DNA from: Gaiellales bacterium
Lineage (GTDB): Bacteria > Actinomycetota > Thermoleophilia > Gaiellales > JAICJC01
Direction of reading: 5' to 3'
Length of the DNA: 64,000 nucleotides
NCBI GenBank assembly: GCA_036273515.1
Contig: DASUHM010000054.1
Span: 1-64,000, forward strand
The notes beneath the pieces were generated by a model. That model made no database searches and was not told where the DNA came from. It saw only the letters and a list, made by a program, of their open reading frames with translations. The position numbers and the translations under genes were made by a program. Positions 8,183-15,633 of the stretch are shown in pieces (positions within the stretch are counted from its first letter, which is position 1; every line of letters starts with the position of its first letter).

Positions 8183-9607
8183 CTACGCCGTGACCGGTCG
8201 TTCAGCCGGCTCGGGCCCTGCAGTTGGCGTGCGGCGGAACGTCGTCATGGCGACCCCGCTCAGCGCGGCGAGGACGGCGAAGCAGACGCCCGCCCAGAGC
8301 GCCGGCCCGAAGCCGGCCGTCACCCCGGAGGAGGTGCCGAGGTGGCCGTGTGCCGAGAAGGCGGCGCTTGAGATCGCGAGCGCGAAGACGGTGCCGAACC
8401 GCTGCGCCATGTAGTTGATCCCTGACGCCTTGCCCAGCTCCTGCGGCTCGACCGCGCTGAGGACGGCGGCCGGCACAGTGGGGAGGGCCATCGAGATGCC
8501 GACGCCGGCGACGAGCAAGCCGACGACGAGCTCGACCCAGCCGTATCCGAGCGAGTTGGTGGCGGCAGCCAGGCCATACCCGAGTGCCTGCAGGGCGAGG
8601 CCGGTCAGCATGATCGGCCGGCGGCCGATCCGGTCGGAGAGGGCCCCGGCGAGCGGCGCGACGATCATCGGGGTGCCGAAGAACGGCAACAGGCGCAGCC
8701 CTGTGCCAAGCGGCGAGTCGCCACGGGCGAGCTGGAACTCCTGCGTGACGAAGAAGGCGGTGGCGAATGTGGCGCCATGGAGGAAGAACATCGTCAGGTT
8801 GCCGACGGCGAACTCACGGCTGGCGAAGAGCCGCAGGGGCACCATTGGGTCGACCGCCCTGTGCTCCCACCACAGGAAGGCCGCGACGAGCACAAAGCCG
8901 GCGGCGAGACTCCCGACGATCTCGGCGCTCGACCAGCCGGCGGCGTTCGCGCGGGTGAGGCCCCAGACGAATGCGAAGGCTCCGGCGGTGACGAGCCCGA
9001 CGCCGATCAGATCGAGCCGCGCGGGCGCGCCGTGGCTCTCGGGCAGCAGCCGCGTGCCGAGAACCGCCGCCGCGAGTCCGATCGGGACGTTGATCCAAAA
9101 GATCCAGTGCCAGTCGATGCCCTCGGTGATCGCGCCGCCGACGATCGGGCCAAGTGCGACGGCAAGGCCGGCGAGACCTCCGTAGACGCCGATGATCATC
9201 CCGCGCTTCTCGGCCGGAAACGCCGTCGTCAGGATGGTCAGGCTGAGCGGTAGGACGGAAGCGGCGCCGAGGCCTTGCACGGTGCGTGCTGCGACGAGCT
9301 CAGCGACGTTCGGCGCGAGCGCGCAGGCCGCCGAGGCGAGTGTGAAGAGCGCGACGCCGCTGATGAAGACCCGGCGGCGGCCGAAGCGGTCGCCGAGAGC
9401 CGCGGCGGTGATGATTCCCGCGGCGAAGGCGATCCCGTACGCGTTGACCGTCCACTGCAGCGAAGACAGCCCGACGTTGAGGTCGGCTTGCATCCGCGGC
9501 AGAGCGGTGATGACGACGAGCGCGTCCAGAACGACCATGAAGTAGGCGGCTGAGGTCAGCCCGACCACCCAGCCAAGGCGGCGCGCCGGTGTTGTCGTGT
9601 CCGTCAT
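8183..9607 (-). CDS. MFS drug exporter, DHA2/EmrB-QacA type
   Basis: A 474-residue membrane protein with about fourteen hydrophobic segments, the number expected for DHA2 proton antiporters. Motif A appears as GDRFGRRRVF after helix 2, and motif C-like GPIVGGAITEGIDWHWIF lies near helix 5, where the W-IF-IN-P pattern is typical of the group. It begins with ATG at 9607 overlapping the stop of the SRPBCC gene (ATGA), so the pair is translated as a unit. Transcription should start from the minus-strand ECF-like promoter at 10182-10208, placing it in the putative ECF42 regulon. Likely role: export of a toxic compound; the substrate is not predictable. Confidence 0.9.
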   Translation of the reverse strand: MTDTTTPARRLGWVVGLTSAAYFMVVLDALVVITALPRMQADLNVGLSSLQWTVNAYGIAFAAGIITAAALGDRFGRRRVFISGVALFTLASAACALAPNVAELVAARTVQGLGAASVLPLSLTILTTAFPAEKRGMIIGVYGGLAGLAVALGPIVGGAITEGIDWHWIFWINVPIGLAAAVLGTRLLPESHGAPARLDLIGVGLVTAGAFAFVWGLTRANAAGWSSAEIVGSLAAGFVLVAAFLWWEHRAVDPMVPLRLFASREFAVGNLTMFFLHGATFATAFFVTQEFQLARGDSPLGTGLRLLPFFGTPMIVAPLAGALSDRIGRRPIMLTGLALQALGYGLAAATNSLGYGWVELVVGLLVAGVGISMALPTVPAAVLSAVEPQELGKASGINYMAQRFGTVFALAISSAAFSAHGHLGTSSGVTAGFGPALWAGVCFAVLAALSGVAMTTFRRTPTAGPEPAERPVTA

Positions 9608-10134
9608 CGCTCCTCCTGAGGCCGGCTCGCCGGCCGGTTCCGGCGGCGTCCGATCACCGCGGCGAGGTTGTCGAGCTCGTTGCGGCGGTGCTCGACCGAG
9701 CCCTGCGTCCAGGGGTCGTCGTGGAAGGGGTCCATCGTCAGGACGACGTCCGTGCGATCGCCGGCGGACGCGATGTCGATGGTCGTCAGGTGGTCGTACG
9801 GCTCATGACCGGGTACGAAGTCGACCAGCGTCAGGTAGGCGAGCCGGGTGGGCCGTGCGACCTCGGTGAACGTCTTGCGCAGTTCGACCGCAATCGGCGC
9901 GCCGATGCTCTGCATGAACGCGACCTGCTCCGCCGCGGTCGCGGTCATCGTGTAGCGCAGGTGACCGCCGGGTCGCAGGTCGAGTTCGCGCACCCGGGTT
10001 TCGAAGCCCTCCGGTGCGAACCACTTCTCGAGGCCTTCGGTGGTGGTCCAGAGCTCCCAGATCAGCTCGGCCGGCGCGTCGTACGTGCGCTCGAGCCGTG
10101 CGGCGTCGTGTCGTGGCGTCGGATTGGTCGTCAT
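9604..10134 (-). CDS. SRPBCC / AHSA1-domain protein
   Basis: A 176-residue soluble protein with the START-like AHSA1 fold. Landmarks are LERTYDAPAELIWELWTTTE near the N-terminus, then LEKWFAPEGFETRVRELDLRPGG with a beta-rich middle, and a C-terminal helix around VEHRRNELDNLAAVIG. The start ATG 10134 is preceded by GGAGG at good spacing; a longer frame upstream is excluded because it would run through the promoter. Members bind hydrophobic small molecules and often occur beside YCII/DGPF proteins and ECF sigma factors, as here. It is coupled to the MFS exporter. Ligand and activity are unknown. Confidence 0.85.
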   Translation of the reverse strand: MTTNPTPRHDAARLERTYDAPAELIWELWTTTEGLEKWFAPEGFETRVRELDLRPGGHLRYTMTATAAEQVAFMQSIGAPIAVELRKTFTEVARPTRLAYLTLVDFVPGHEPYDHLTTIDIASAGDRTDVVLTMDPFHDDPWTQGSVEHRRNELDNLAAVIGRRRNRPASRPQEER

Positions 10135-10181
10135 CGATCCTCCATCGGGTGCGACCGGCTGTCCGCCGGGTTCGCTTCGAC

Positions 10182-10208
10182 GACGAACGGCGAGAGGCTG
10201 GACGGACA
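10182..10208 (-). promoter_or_regulatory. ECF-type promoter, minus strand
   Basis: Read on the minus strand this is TGTCCG, a 17-bp spacer and CGTC, about 48 bp upstream of the SRPBCC start. The same arrangement with a similar spacer occurs in the opposite direction at 10231-10257. As I recall it, the published ECF42 promoter has TGTCGA at -35 and CG[A/T]C at -10, which this matches well. Function is inferred from the match, position and duplication. Confidence 0.65.
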
Positions 10209-10230
10209 CGCCTCACAAGAATTCGGTGGG

Positions 10231-10257
10231 TGTCCGTCACTCGAGCCGCCGTTCGTC
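10231..10257 (+). promoter_or_regulatory. ECF-type promoter, plus strand
   Basis: TGTCCG (10231-10236), a 17-bp spacer ending GCCGTT, then CGTC (10254-10257), about 40 bp before the YCII start. It mirrors the minus-strand motif, including the spacer end, so the sigma factor encoded downstream may drive both its own operon and the divergent exporter operon. This is inference from sequence symmetry and the recalled ECF42 consensus. Confidence 0.65.
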
Positions 10258-10296
10258 TAGAAGGTGACACCACCCGCCCACGCAGGAGGAGACACC

Positions 10297-10647
10297 GTGC
10301 GGTACGCACTCGTGATCTACAACAACGACGCGGTTCGCGAACGGACATCCGAGCAGCAGCGCCAGGTCAACGCAGCGATCGCCGAGATTCTGGAGCGACC
10401 GGCCGTCACCGGCTGGATCCAGCTCCAAGACCTGGAATCGACAACGACAGTCCGACACGACCACGGCAAGACGCTGCTCACGGACGGACCGTTCGTCGAC
10501 AGCAAGGACTTCCTCGGCGGCTTCATCGTCCTCGAGGCCGAGAACCTCGACGAAGCCCTGGCGATCGCCGGCGAACTGCAGGAGGTACGAGGCGCGGGCG
10601 CGATCGAGGTGCGGCCGATCCTCGGCGAGGGTCCGGAACGTGCTTGA
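10297..10647 (+). CDS. YCII/DGPF-domain protein
   Basis: A 116-residue protein of the YCII-related family. The hallmark DGPF motif is present (LLTDGPFVDSKDFLGGFIVL), after an N-terminal strand VRYALVIYNN and before a helix NLDEALAIAGEL and a last strand IEVRPI. The GTG at 10297 is chosen because AGGAGGA lies 7 bp upstream and the family usually starts at this strand; the longer ATG-less extension to 10264 reads through the ribosome binding site. It overlaps the sigma factor gene by 8 bp. DGPF proteins are characteristic partners of ECF42 sigma factors; their biochemical role remains unknown. Confidence 0.9.
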   Translation: MRYALVIYNNDAVRERTSEQQRQVNAAIAEILERPAVTGWIQLQDLESTTTVRHDHGKTLLTDGPFVDSKDFLGGFIVLEAENLDEALAIAGELQEVRGAGAIEVRPILGEGPERA

Positions 10648-11815
10648 GGAGGTCTTCCGCGACGGCTGGGGTCGCGTGGTTGCCTCCCTGGTCGGCTTCC
10701 TGGGGGACATCGAGCTGGCCGAGGACGCCACCCAGGAGGCCTTCGCCATCGCCGCCGAGCGTTGGCCGCGCACGGGTACGCCGGCCAACCCGACCGGCTG
10801 GCTGATCGCGACGGCGCGCAACCGCGCAATCGACCGCATCCGGCGCGAGCGGACGCTGGCGCGCAAGACCGAGCAGCTCGAGCGGCAGCTGCGAGACCGA
10901 TCGGAGACGACGGTGGATGAGACGACGACGTTTCCGGACGAGCGGCTGGAGCTCGTGTTCACCTGCTGCCATCCGGCGCTCGCGCTCGACGCGCAGGTCG
11001 GCCTGACGCTGCGGACCCTCGGCGGCCTTTCGACCGAGGAGATCGCGCGCGCCTTCCTCATCCCCTTCGAGACGATGAGCAAGCGCCTAACCCGGGCGAA
11101 GCGCAAGATCCGCGACGCTGGCATCCCGTTCGCCGTGCCGTCCGACCATCTCCTGCCCGAACGGCTCGATGCCGTACTCGCCGTCGTCTACCTGATCTTC
11201 AACGAGGGCTGGGGCGACGGCCGCGTTGACCTGGCAGCTGAAGCCATCCGCCTCGGCCGTGGGCTCGCCGAGCTGATGCCGGACGAGCCTGAGGCGCACG
11301 CGCTCTTGGCGCTGATGCTCGTGAACCACTCTCGCGGCGATGCACGGTTTCGCAGCGGCGAGCTCGTCCTGCTTGACGACCAGGACAGGTCGCTCTGGAA
11401 TCGAGACCGGCTCGAGGAAGGCCGCGCGGCGCTCGCCCGGGCGCTCGCACTGCGCGGGAGCGGCTCGTACGTCGTTCAGGCCGCGATCGCCGACCTGCAC
11501 ACTCGGGAGCCGCGCGACTGGGCGGAGATCGACCTCCTCTACCGGCGCCTCGAGGGGATCACGGGCTCACCGATCGTGACGTTGAATCGTGCCGTCGCCG
11601 TCGCCGAGCTCGAAGGGCCCGAGGCAGCCCTGACGCTGCTCGACACTCTCGACCTCGACGAGTACCGCTACTTCCACTCGACGCGCGCCGACCTTCTGCG
11701 TCGCGTCGGCCGAGACGACGAGGCCCGCGCCGCATACTCCCGCGCCCTCGACCTGTTCCGGCCGGGGCCGGAACAGCGGTTCCTCCATCGCCGCTTCGCC
11801 GACATTGCCGAGTGA
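10640..11815 (+). CDS. ECF42-type RNA polymerase sigma factor with C-terminal TPR-like domain
   Basis: A 391-residue sigma factor. Region 2 is at about 1-75 (EDATQEAFAIAAERWP, then TGWLIATARNRAIDRIRRE) and region 4 at about 115-160 (LTLRTLGGLSTEEIARAFLI, ETMSKRLTRAKRKIRDAG). The following ~220 residues form helical repeats with FNEGWGDGRVDLAAEAIRLG and AVAVAELEGPEAALTLLD, the TPR-like tail typical of ECF42. This group has no classical anti-sigma factor; the tail is thought to control activity. It starts with GTG 10640 inside the YCII gene. The neighbouring YCII, SRPBCC and exporter genes and the paired promoters suggest a small autoregulated stress regulon. Confidence 0.92.
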   Translation: MLEEVFRDGWGRVVASLVGFLGDIELAEDATQEAFAIAAERWPRTGTPANPTGWLIATARNRAIDRIRRERTLARKTEQLERQLRDRSETTVDETTTFPDERLELVFTCCHPALALDAQVGLTLRTLGGLSTEEIARAFLIPFETMSKRLTRAKRKIRDAGIPFAVPSDHLLPERLDAVLAVVYLIFNEGWGDGRVDLAAEAIRLGRGLAELMPDEPEAHALLALMLVNHSRGDARFRSGELVLLDDQDRSLWNRDRLEEGRAALARALALRGSGSYVVQAAIADLHTREPRDWAEIDLLYRRLEGITGSPIVTLNRAVAVAELEGPEAALTLLDTLDLDEYRYFHSTRADLLRRVGRDDEARAAYSRALDLFRPGPEQRFLHRRFADIAE

Positions 11816-11976
11816 GGCCCCGGCGGCCTTCGGCGCACGCCGACCGTGCGACCGGCGCAACATCCGTGGCGAACGCGACGCCCACGCGGCGGACGGCGAC
11901 ACGAGACGGCCCAGGAGATGTGCCGGCCCGTCCGTACCCCTGGGACGCGAACGGGCTCGGTGGTGGTAGAGGGATC

Positions 11977-13050
11977 ATGAACATACTCCCAGTCACGCTC
12001 CTTGCGGTCGTGGTCGCAGGCTGCTCCGGGACCGCGTCGAGCTCTCCGGTCATGTCCGCGAGCAGCACGCCGTCGGCGCCGAGAACGACCGCTCCTGCCG
12101 GAGCCACGGGCTCGGCCACAGCGACGGGGCATACAGCAGCGCTTGACACGCCGATCGCCGTTGTCACCGCCGAGACCGAGCACGCCGTGCTCGAGGTGTC
12201 GCCGGCCACCGGCCGTGTGCTGCGCCGCGTCCCGATCACCGGCGATCCCACGACCCTCGCCGCCGCACCCACCGGCCCGGTCGTCGTCTGCAGCCCCGCC
12301 GCCGGGACGGTGACGCTGCTTTCCTGGCCCGGGCTGCGGCCGGTGGCGGTCCTGCACCGCTTCCAGACACCCGAGATCGCCGCCATCACGCCCGACCGTG
12401 AGTGGGCGCTCGTCAGCGACGCCGCCGGCACGGTGTCGACGATCCAGCTCTCGAGCCATCGCATCGTCGACCGCGTCCGGGTCGGACGCGGGGCACACCA
12501 CATGGCCATCAGCCCCGATCAGCGGGTTGCGTGGGTCGCGCTCGGGGAGACGGCACGCACCATCGTTCGCCTCGACACCGCCGACCCGACCCACCTGCGC
12601 GTCGTGGGGCGCCTCCATCCCCCGACGGCCTCGCACGACCTCGCCTTCTCTCCGGGCGGCAGAACCGTCTGGGTCACGTCGTCCGACGCCTCGTACGTGA
12701 CCGTCTACACCGCAGCGACCGGGCGGCCTGTCACAACCGTCCCGGCCGGCACCGCGCCGCAACACATCGCCTTCGGCCGGACCACGCCGGCACGCGCCTA
12801 CATCTCCAGCGGCTATGGCCGCAGCCTCGAGATGGTCGACGTCGCCTCCGGCCGGATCCTGCACCGCGCGGCGCTGCCCTACGGATCCTTCAACCTCTCC
12901 ACGCTGGGATCCGTCGTCGCAACCACCTCGCTCCTCGACGGCAGAGTGACCATCATCAATACGGGCAACCTTCGGCGGCGGCTGGCTGCCACCGTCGCCC
13001 CGGAAGCCCGCGAGATCGTCCTCCTCCGGAAGACCCGGAGGCCCGCATGA
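11977..13050 (+). CDS. Secreted lipoprotein with YncE-like beta-propeller
   Basis: A 357-residue lipoprotein. MNILPVTLLAVVVAGCSG is a clear lipobox signal peptide with the acylated Cys at residue 16, followed by a Ser/Thr/Ala linker to about residue 55. The rest is repeated beta-blade sequence such as GAHHMAISPDQRVAWVA, HDLAFSPGGRTVWVTSSDAS and PQHIAFGR, as in YncE or surface-layer propellers. I start at ATG 11977 because the signal peptide begins there, although the open frame reaches back to the sigma factor. It lies 161 bp downstream of the sigma gene and could share its transcript. The ligand is unknown. Confidence 0.82.
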   Translation: MNILPVTLLAVVVAGCSGTASSSPVMSASSTPSAPRTTAPAGATGSATATGHTAALDTPIAVVTAETEHAVLEVSPATGRVLRRVPITGDPTTLAAAPTGPVVVCSPAAGTVTLLSWPGLRPVAVLHRFQTPEIAAITPDREWALVSDAAGTVSTIQLSSHRIVDRVRVGRGAHHMAISPDQRVAWVALGETARTIVRLDTADPTHLRVVGRLHPPTASHDLAFSPGGRTVWVTSSDASYVTVYTAATGRPVTTVPAGTAPQHIAFGRTTPARAYISSGYGRSLEMVDVASGRILHRAALPYGSFNLSTLGSVVATTSLLDGRVTIINTGNLRRRLAATVAPEAREIVLLRKTRRPA

Positions 13051-13066
13051 CCCTGCTTCCGACCGG

Positions 13067-13290
13067 CTACTCGGCCGAAACCCGGAAGCCGGCGACGAGG
13101 TGCCGCAGGCCGTCGGCCGCATGGGCCAGCTCCTGAGCCGCGGCGGCGGCCTCCTGAGCCGTCGCCGAGGTCTCCTGCGTCGGTCGCCGATCTGGTCAGA
13201 GCGCTCGCCGAGTTGGTGGATGGTCGGTGATCTGCTCGGTGGCGTCGCGGAGTTCCGTGGGCAGGCTCCAGCCATCGGTCGCGAGCGGTA
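13067..13290 (-). pseudogene. Remnant of a methyl-accepting chemotaxis protein C-terminus
   Basis: On the minus strand one frame gives LPTELRDATEQITD, a second gives IHQLGERSDQIGD, and the first resumes with TQETSATAQEAAAAAQELAH followed by LRHLVAGFRVSAE and a stop at 13067. This is the typical end of a chemotaxis transducer (alanine-rich coiled coil, then LxxLVxxFRV). Two frame changes and an in-frame stop mean it is dead, and the signalling hairpin and sensory part are missing. No chemotaxis or flagellar genes are nearby. It lies between the lipoprotein gene and the reductase, and explains most of the 13051-13354 gap. Confidence 0.6.
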
Positions 13291-13354
13291 TCGTTGAACG
13301 CCCACCTGCTGCCCCCGGCAGATGACTTTGGCGCCGTGGCACCGTCCAACCAGC

Positions 13355-13969
13355 ATGACCAACACCACATGTCACATGTCGATCTCGCTCGACGGCTACG
13401 TCGCCGGGCCCGATCAGAGCCTTGAGAACCCTCTCGGCATCCGCGGAATCGAGGTTCACCGCTGGCACCTTGGCGATGACCTGAACGAGGTCGACCGCCG
13501 CGTGCGCGACCTGCTCATGCGCCCGCGCGGCGCGTACGTGATGGGACGCAACATGTTCGGGCCGGTCCGCGGCCCATGGGAGGGCGAGTGGCGCGGATGG
13601 TGGGGCGATGACCCGCCGTACCACGCTCCGGTGTTCGTGCTCACGCACCACGCGCACGAGCCGATCGAGATGGACGGCGGGACGACCTTCTACTTCGTCA
13701 CCGAGGGCTTCGATGCCGCGTTCGCGCGCGCGTCGGAGGTCGCCGGCGACAAGGGCGTCGACATCGCCGGCGGCGCATCCACGGTGCGCCAGGCGCTCAA
13801 GGCGGGGGTGATCGACGAGCTCGTGCTCGACTTCGCCCCGGTTCTGCTCGGCGCCGGCGAGGCGCTCTTCGAGGGTGTGCCCGACCCGGGCCTCGAGCCG
13901 GTGGAGGTGACCCACTCGCCGCTGGCGACACACGTCGTCTATCGCGTCGGCTCGGCCGGCGAGGCGTAG
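13355..13969 (+). CDS. RibD_C/dihydrofolate reductase-like protein
   Basis: A 204-residue protein of the RibD C-terminal/DHFR-like reductase family. It opens with CHMSISLDGYVAGPDQS, the usual first strand and substrate loop, and has AYVMGRNMFGPV, VFVLTHHAHEPI and a nucleotide-binding-like DIAGGASTVRQALKAGVIDE, ending with VLLGAGEALFEG. The fold binds NADPH; the natural substrate in these stand-alone proteins is usually unknown, and it need not act on folate. The ATG at 13355 fits the family N-terminus; the ribosome binding site is weak. Such genes often accompany YCII/SRPBCC sets, which are just upstream. Confidence 0.85.
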   Translation: MTNTTCHMSISLDGYVAGPDQSLENPLGIRGIEVHRWHLGDDLNEVDRRVRDLLMRPRGAYVMGRNMFGPVRGPWEGEWRGWWGDDPPYHAPVFVLTHHAHEPIEMDGGTTFYFVTEGFDAAFARASEVAGDKGVDIAGGASTVRQALKAGVIDELVLDFAPVLLGAGEALFEGVPDPGLEPVEVTHSPLATHVVYRVGSAGEA

Positions 13970-13988
13970 AAGGGCTGGGCCCGCCTTT
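13970..13988. terminator. Possible bidirectional terminator
   Basis: AAGGGC, a 7-base loop TGGGCCC and GCCTTT form a short hairpin with A and T runs at its ends, exactly between the stops of the convergent reductase and DUF899 genes. It could end transcription in both directions. Short stem with one wobble pair, so confidence is modest. Confidence 0.4.
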
Positions 13989-13994
13989 ACCGCG

Positions 13995-14732
13995 TTAGTC
14001 CGGGTACTCGTCCTTGCGATAGGTGAGGAACGGGCTGGTCTCGTCCTTCGGCGTGCGGTCGAGCAGGAAGCTCGTGAACGGCGCCACGAAGGGGTCGGGG
14101 GCCGAGACGGTGTAGGTGTGGTAGACGACGCCGTCCTCGAGCGCGAAGGCGATGTAGCTCGGGTTCTCGCGGAGCCCGTCCTTGAGGTCGGCGTCCACCT
14201 GCGTCGACCAGAACTCGAGCCAGTCCGGCGGCTCGTCGATCATCTGCTGCACCTCGGGGATCTCGCCGGCCTGCTCCTCGCTGAGCGCCAGGCCGAAGTC
14301 GAACGGGAAGTCGCTCCCGTACGTCGAGATCCAGGGGAACTGCCAGCCCATCCGCCGCTTGTACGCGGCGAGCGCGTCGATCGGCGCCCGCGAGAAGCAC
14401 ACGAACGTCACATCGCGGTGGTTGAGATGGATCAGCGTCCCGTCGAAGTTGTCGGCGAGGCCGGTGCAGCCGGGACACGCGCCGGCCTTGTAGTCGGGCC
14501 CGTACATGATGTTGTAGGCGAGCAGCTGCGAGCGGCCGTCGAACAGCTCGGCGAGCGCCTTCTTCCCTGACTCCGTGTCGAACTCGTACTCCTTCTCGAC
14601 GGGCACCCAAGGGAGCTCGCGGCGCCGGCGCTTGATCTCCTCGTTTCGCTCCGCCTGCTCGCGTTCGAGATTCGCCAGGTCGCTGCGCGCGGCCTGCCAC
14701 TCCTCACGGGTGCCGATGGTGTGCTCGGGCAT
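13995..14732 (-). CDS. DUF899 thioredoxin-like protein
   Basis: A 245-residue soluble protein of the DUF899 (COG4312) family. It shows the family start (TREEWQAARSDLANLERE), the coiled helix into ELPWVPVEKEYEF, LFDGRSQLLAYNIMYGPDY and the cysteine site GACPGCTGLAD, which resembles a thioredoxin CxxC reading CPGC, followed by FVCFSRAPIDALAAYKRRMGW. The C-terminal YHTYTVSAPDPF is also conserved. The fold suggests a redox or peroxidase-like role, but no activity is established for the family. It is transcribed toward the reductase and ends at a possible shared terminator. Confidence 0.88.
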   Translation of the reverse strand: MPEHTIGTREEWQAARSDLANLEREQAERNEEIKRRRRELPWVPVEKEYEFDTESGKKALAELFDGRSQLLAYNIMYGPDYKAGACPGCTGLADNFDGTLIHLNHRDVTFVCFSRAPIDALAAYKRRMGWQFPWISTYGSDFPFDFGLALSEEQAGEIPEVQQMIDEPPDWLEFWSTQVDADLKDGLRENPSYIAFALEDGVVYHTYTVSAPDPFVAPFTSFLLDRTPKDETSPFLTYRKDEYPD

Positions 14733-14789
14733 GTGGGTCTCCCTCCTTGCTGCCGGGTCGAGAACTGGGACGCCCGGAGCAGCGGAAAC

Positions 14790-15140
14790 TCATCGTAGGC
14801 GCCACCCGGCGAGGCGGTCGAGCACGCCCGTCCGCCGCCGAGGTGGGAGCCCGCCGCCCGCGCCCAGGCTCTCCAGGAACCTGGTCAGGCCGTCCGTCGA
14901 GTCGTCGTCGAGCGCGACCACACATGTGACGCGGCCGTCGGCGCCGTAGATGCTCATCCGCGTGTGCGGCGGGCCGTCGGCCGGATCGAAGTAGCGCGAG
15001 ACGCGCAGCCCGCGGCCGGACGCCTCGACGTCGGGATGCGGCGGAAACAGGGCCACCACCTTGCGCCGCTGCGGCGCGGCGCACCACGGGCAGAACCGGT
15101 GCTCCCGCTCGACCGACTGACCACAGCTCCTGCAGACCAC
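14790..15140 (-). CDS. Zinc-ribbon hypothetical protein
   Basis: A 116-residue protein. Two cysteine pairs at the N-terminus, CRSCG and CPWCA separated by about 12 residues, form a zinc ribbon. The rest has a beta-rich stretch (YFDPADGPPHTRMSIYGADG, then TCVVALDDDST) and ends in an arginine-rich tail. I do not recognise the family beyond the ribbon. It lies 57 bp upstream of the DUF899 gene on the same strand and may be co-transcribed. The start ATG places the first cysteine at residue 3, as in many zinc-ribbon proteins. Confidence 0.65.
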   Translation of the reverse strand: MVCRSCGQSVEREHRFCPWCAAPQRRKVVALFPPHPDVEASGRGLRVSRYFDPADGPPHTRMSIYGADGRVTCVVALDDDSTDGLTRFLESLGAGGGLPPRRRTGVLDRLAGWRLR

Positions 15141-15209
15141 GTGACGCCGTCCCCGCTCGCTCTCTACGGCAAACGTACTCCTCGCGGGGCGGTCGCGCCA
15201 CCCGCGCGA

Positions 15210-15617
15210 TCAGGGCCTTCGCAGCGCGTCGATCGGCGCCGTCTCGACGATTCCCGAGACCGCGCGGGCGAGGTCGTCGTTCGCCGTGACGAGCGCGTCC
15301 GCCTGCAGCCGGCTGAGCGCCACGTACTCGGCGTCGTAGGTCGTCTCCCAGCCGAGCCGCTCCGCGATCTCCCACGCGTTCGCCTGGAGCACCTTGTCGC
15401 CGAGGAAGCGCACCTTCAGCGAGTTGATCCGCTGCACCCGGGTCCGGCCCTCGGCCGCGGAGATGTCGCCGCGGCGCGCCGCCCCGTACATCGCGGCGAG
15501 CGCCTGGGAGCGGACGAGCGTCGGCGCGAGGAGCCGGTGTCCGGCCGCCACCTCGATCTCGCCGGCGGCGATCCGCAGCAGCACCTCGCAGTCGACGACG
15601 TACCTGGCCACGGCCAC
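15210..15617 (-). CDS. PIN-domain protein
   Basis: A 135-residue PIN-domain nuclease-like protein. It starts VARYVVDCEVLLRI, with the first acidic residue in the usual place. The second half, RLGWETTYDAEYVALSRLQA followed by DALVTANDDLARAV, supplies the other conserved acids (TYDAEY and TANDDL). Such proteins are often VapC toxins cleaving RNA, but no antitoxin gene adjoins it. The divergent alpha/beta hydrolase starts 17 bp away on the other strand. It could be a solitary nuclease or a toxin whose antitoxin is elsewhere or lost. Confidence 0.75.
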   Translation of the reverse strand: MAVARYVVDCEVLLRIAAGEIEVAAGHRLLAPTLVRSQALAAMYGAARRGDISAAEGRTRVQRINSLKVRFLGDKVLQANAWEIAERLGWETTYDAEYVALSRLQADALVTANDDLARAVSGIVETAPIDALRRP

Positions 15618-15633
15618 ACGCTATATCTCTGCG

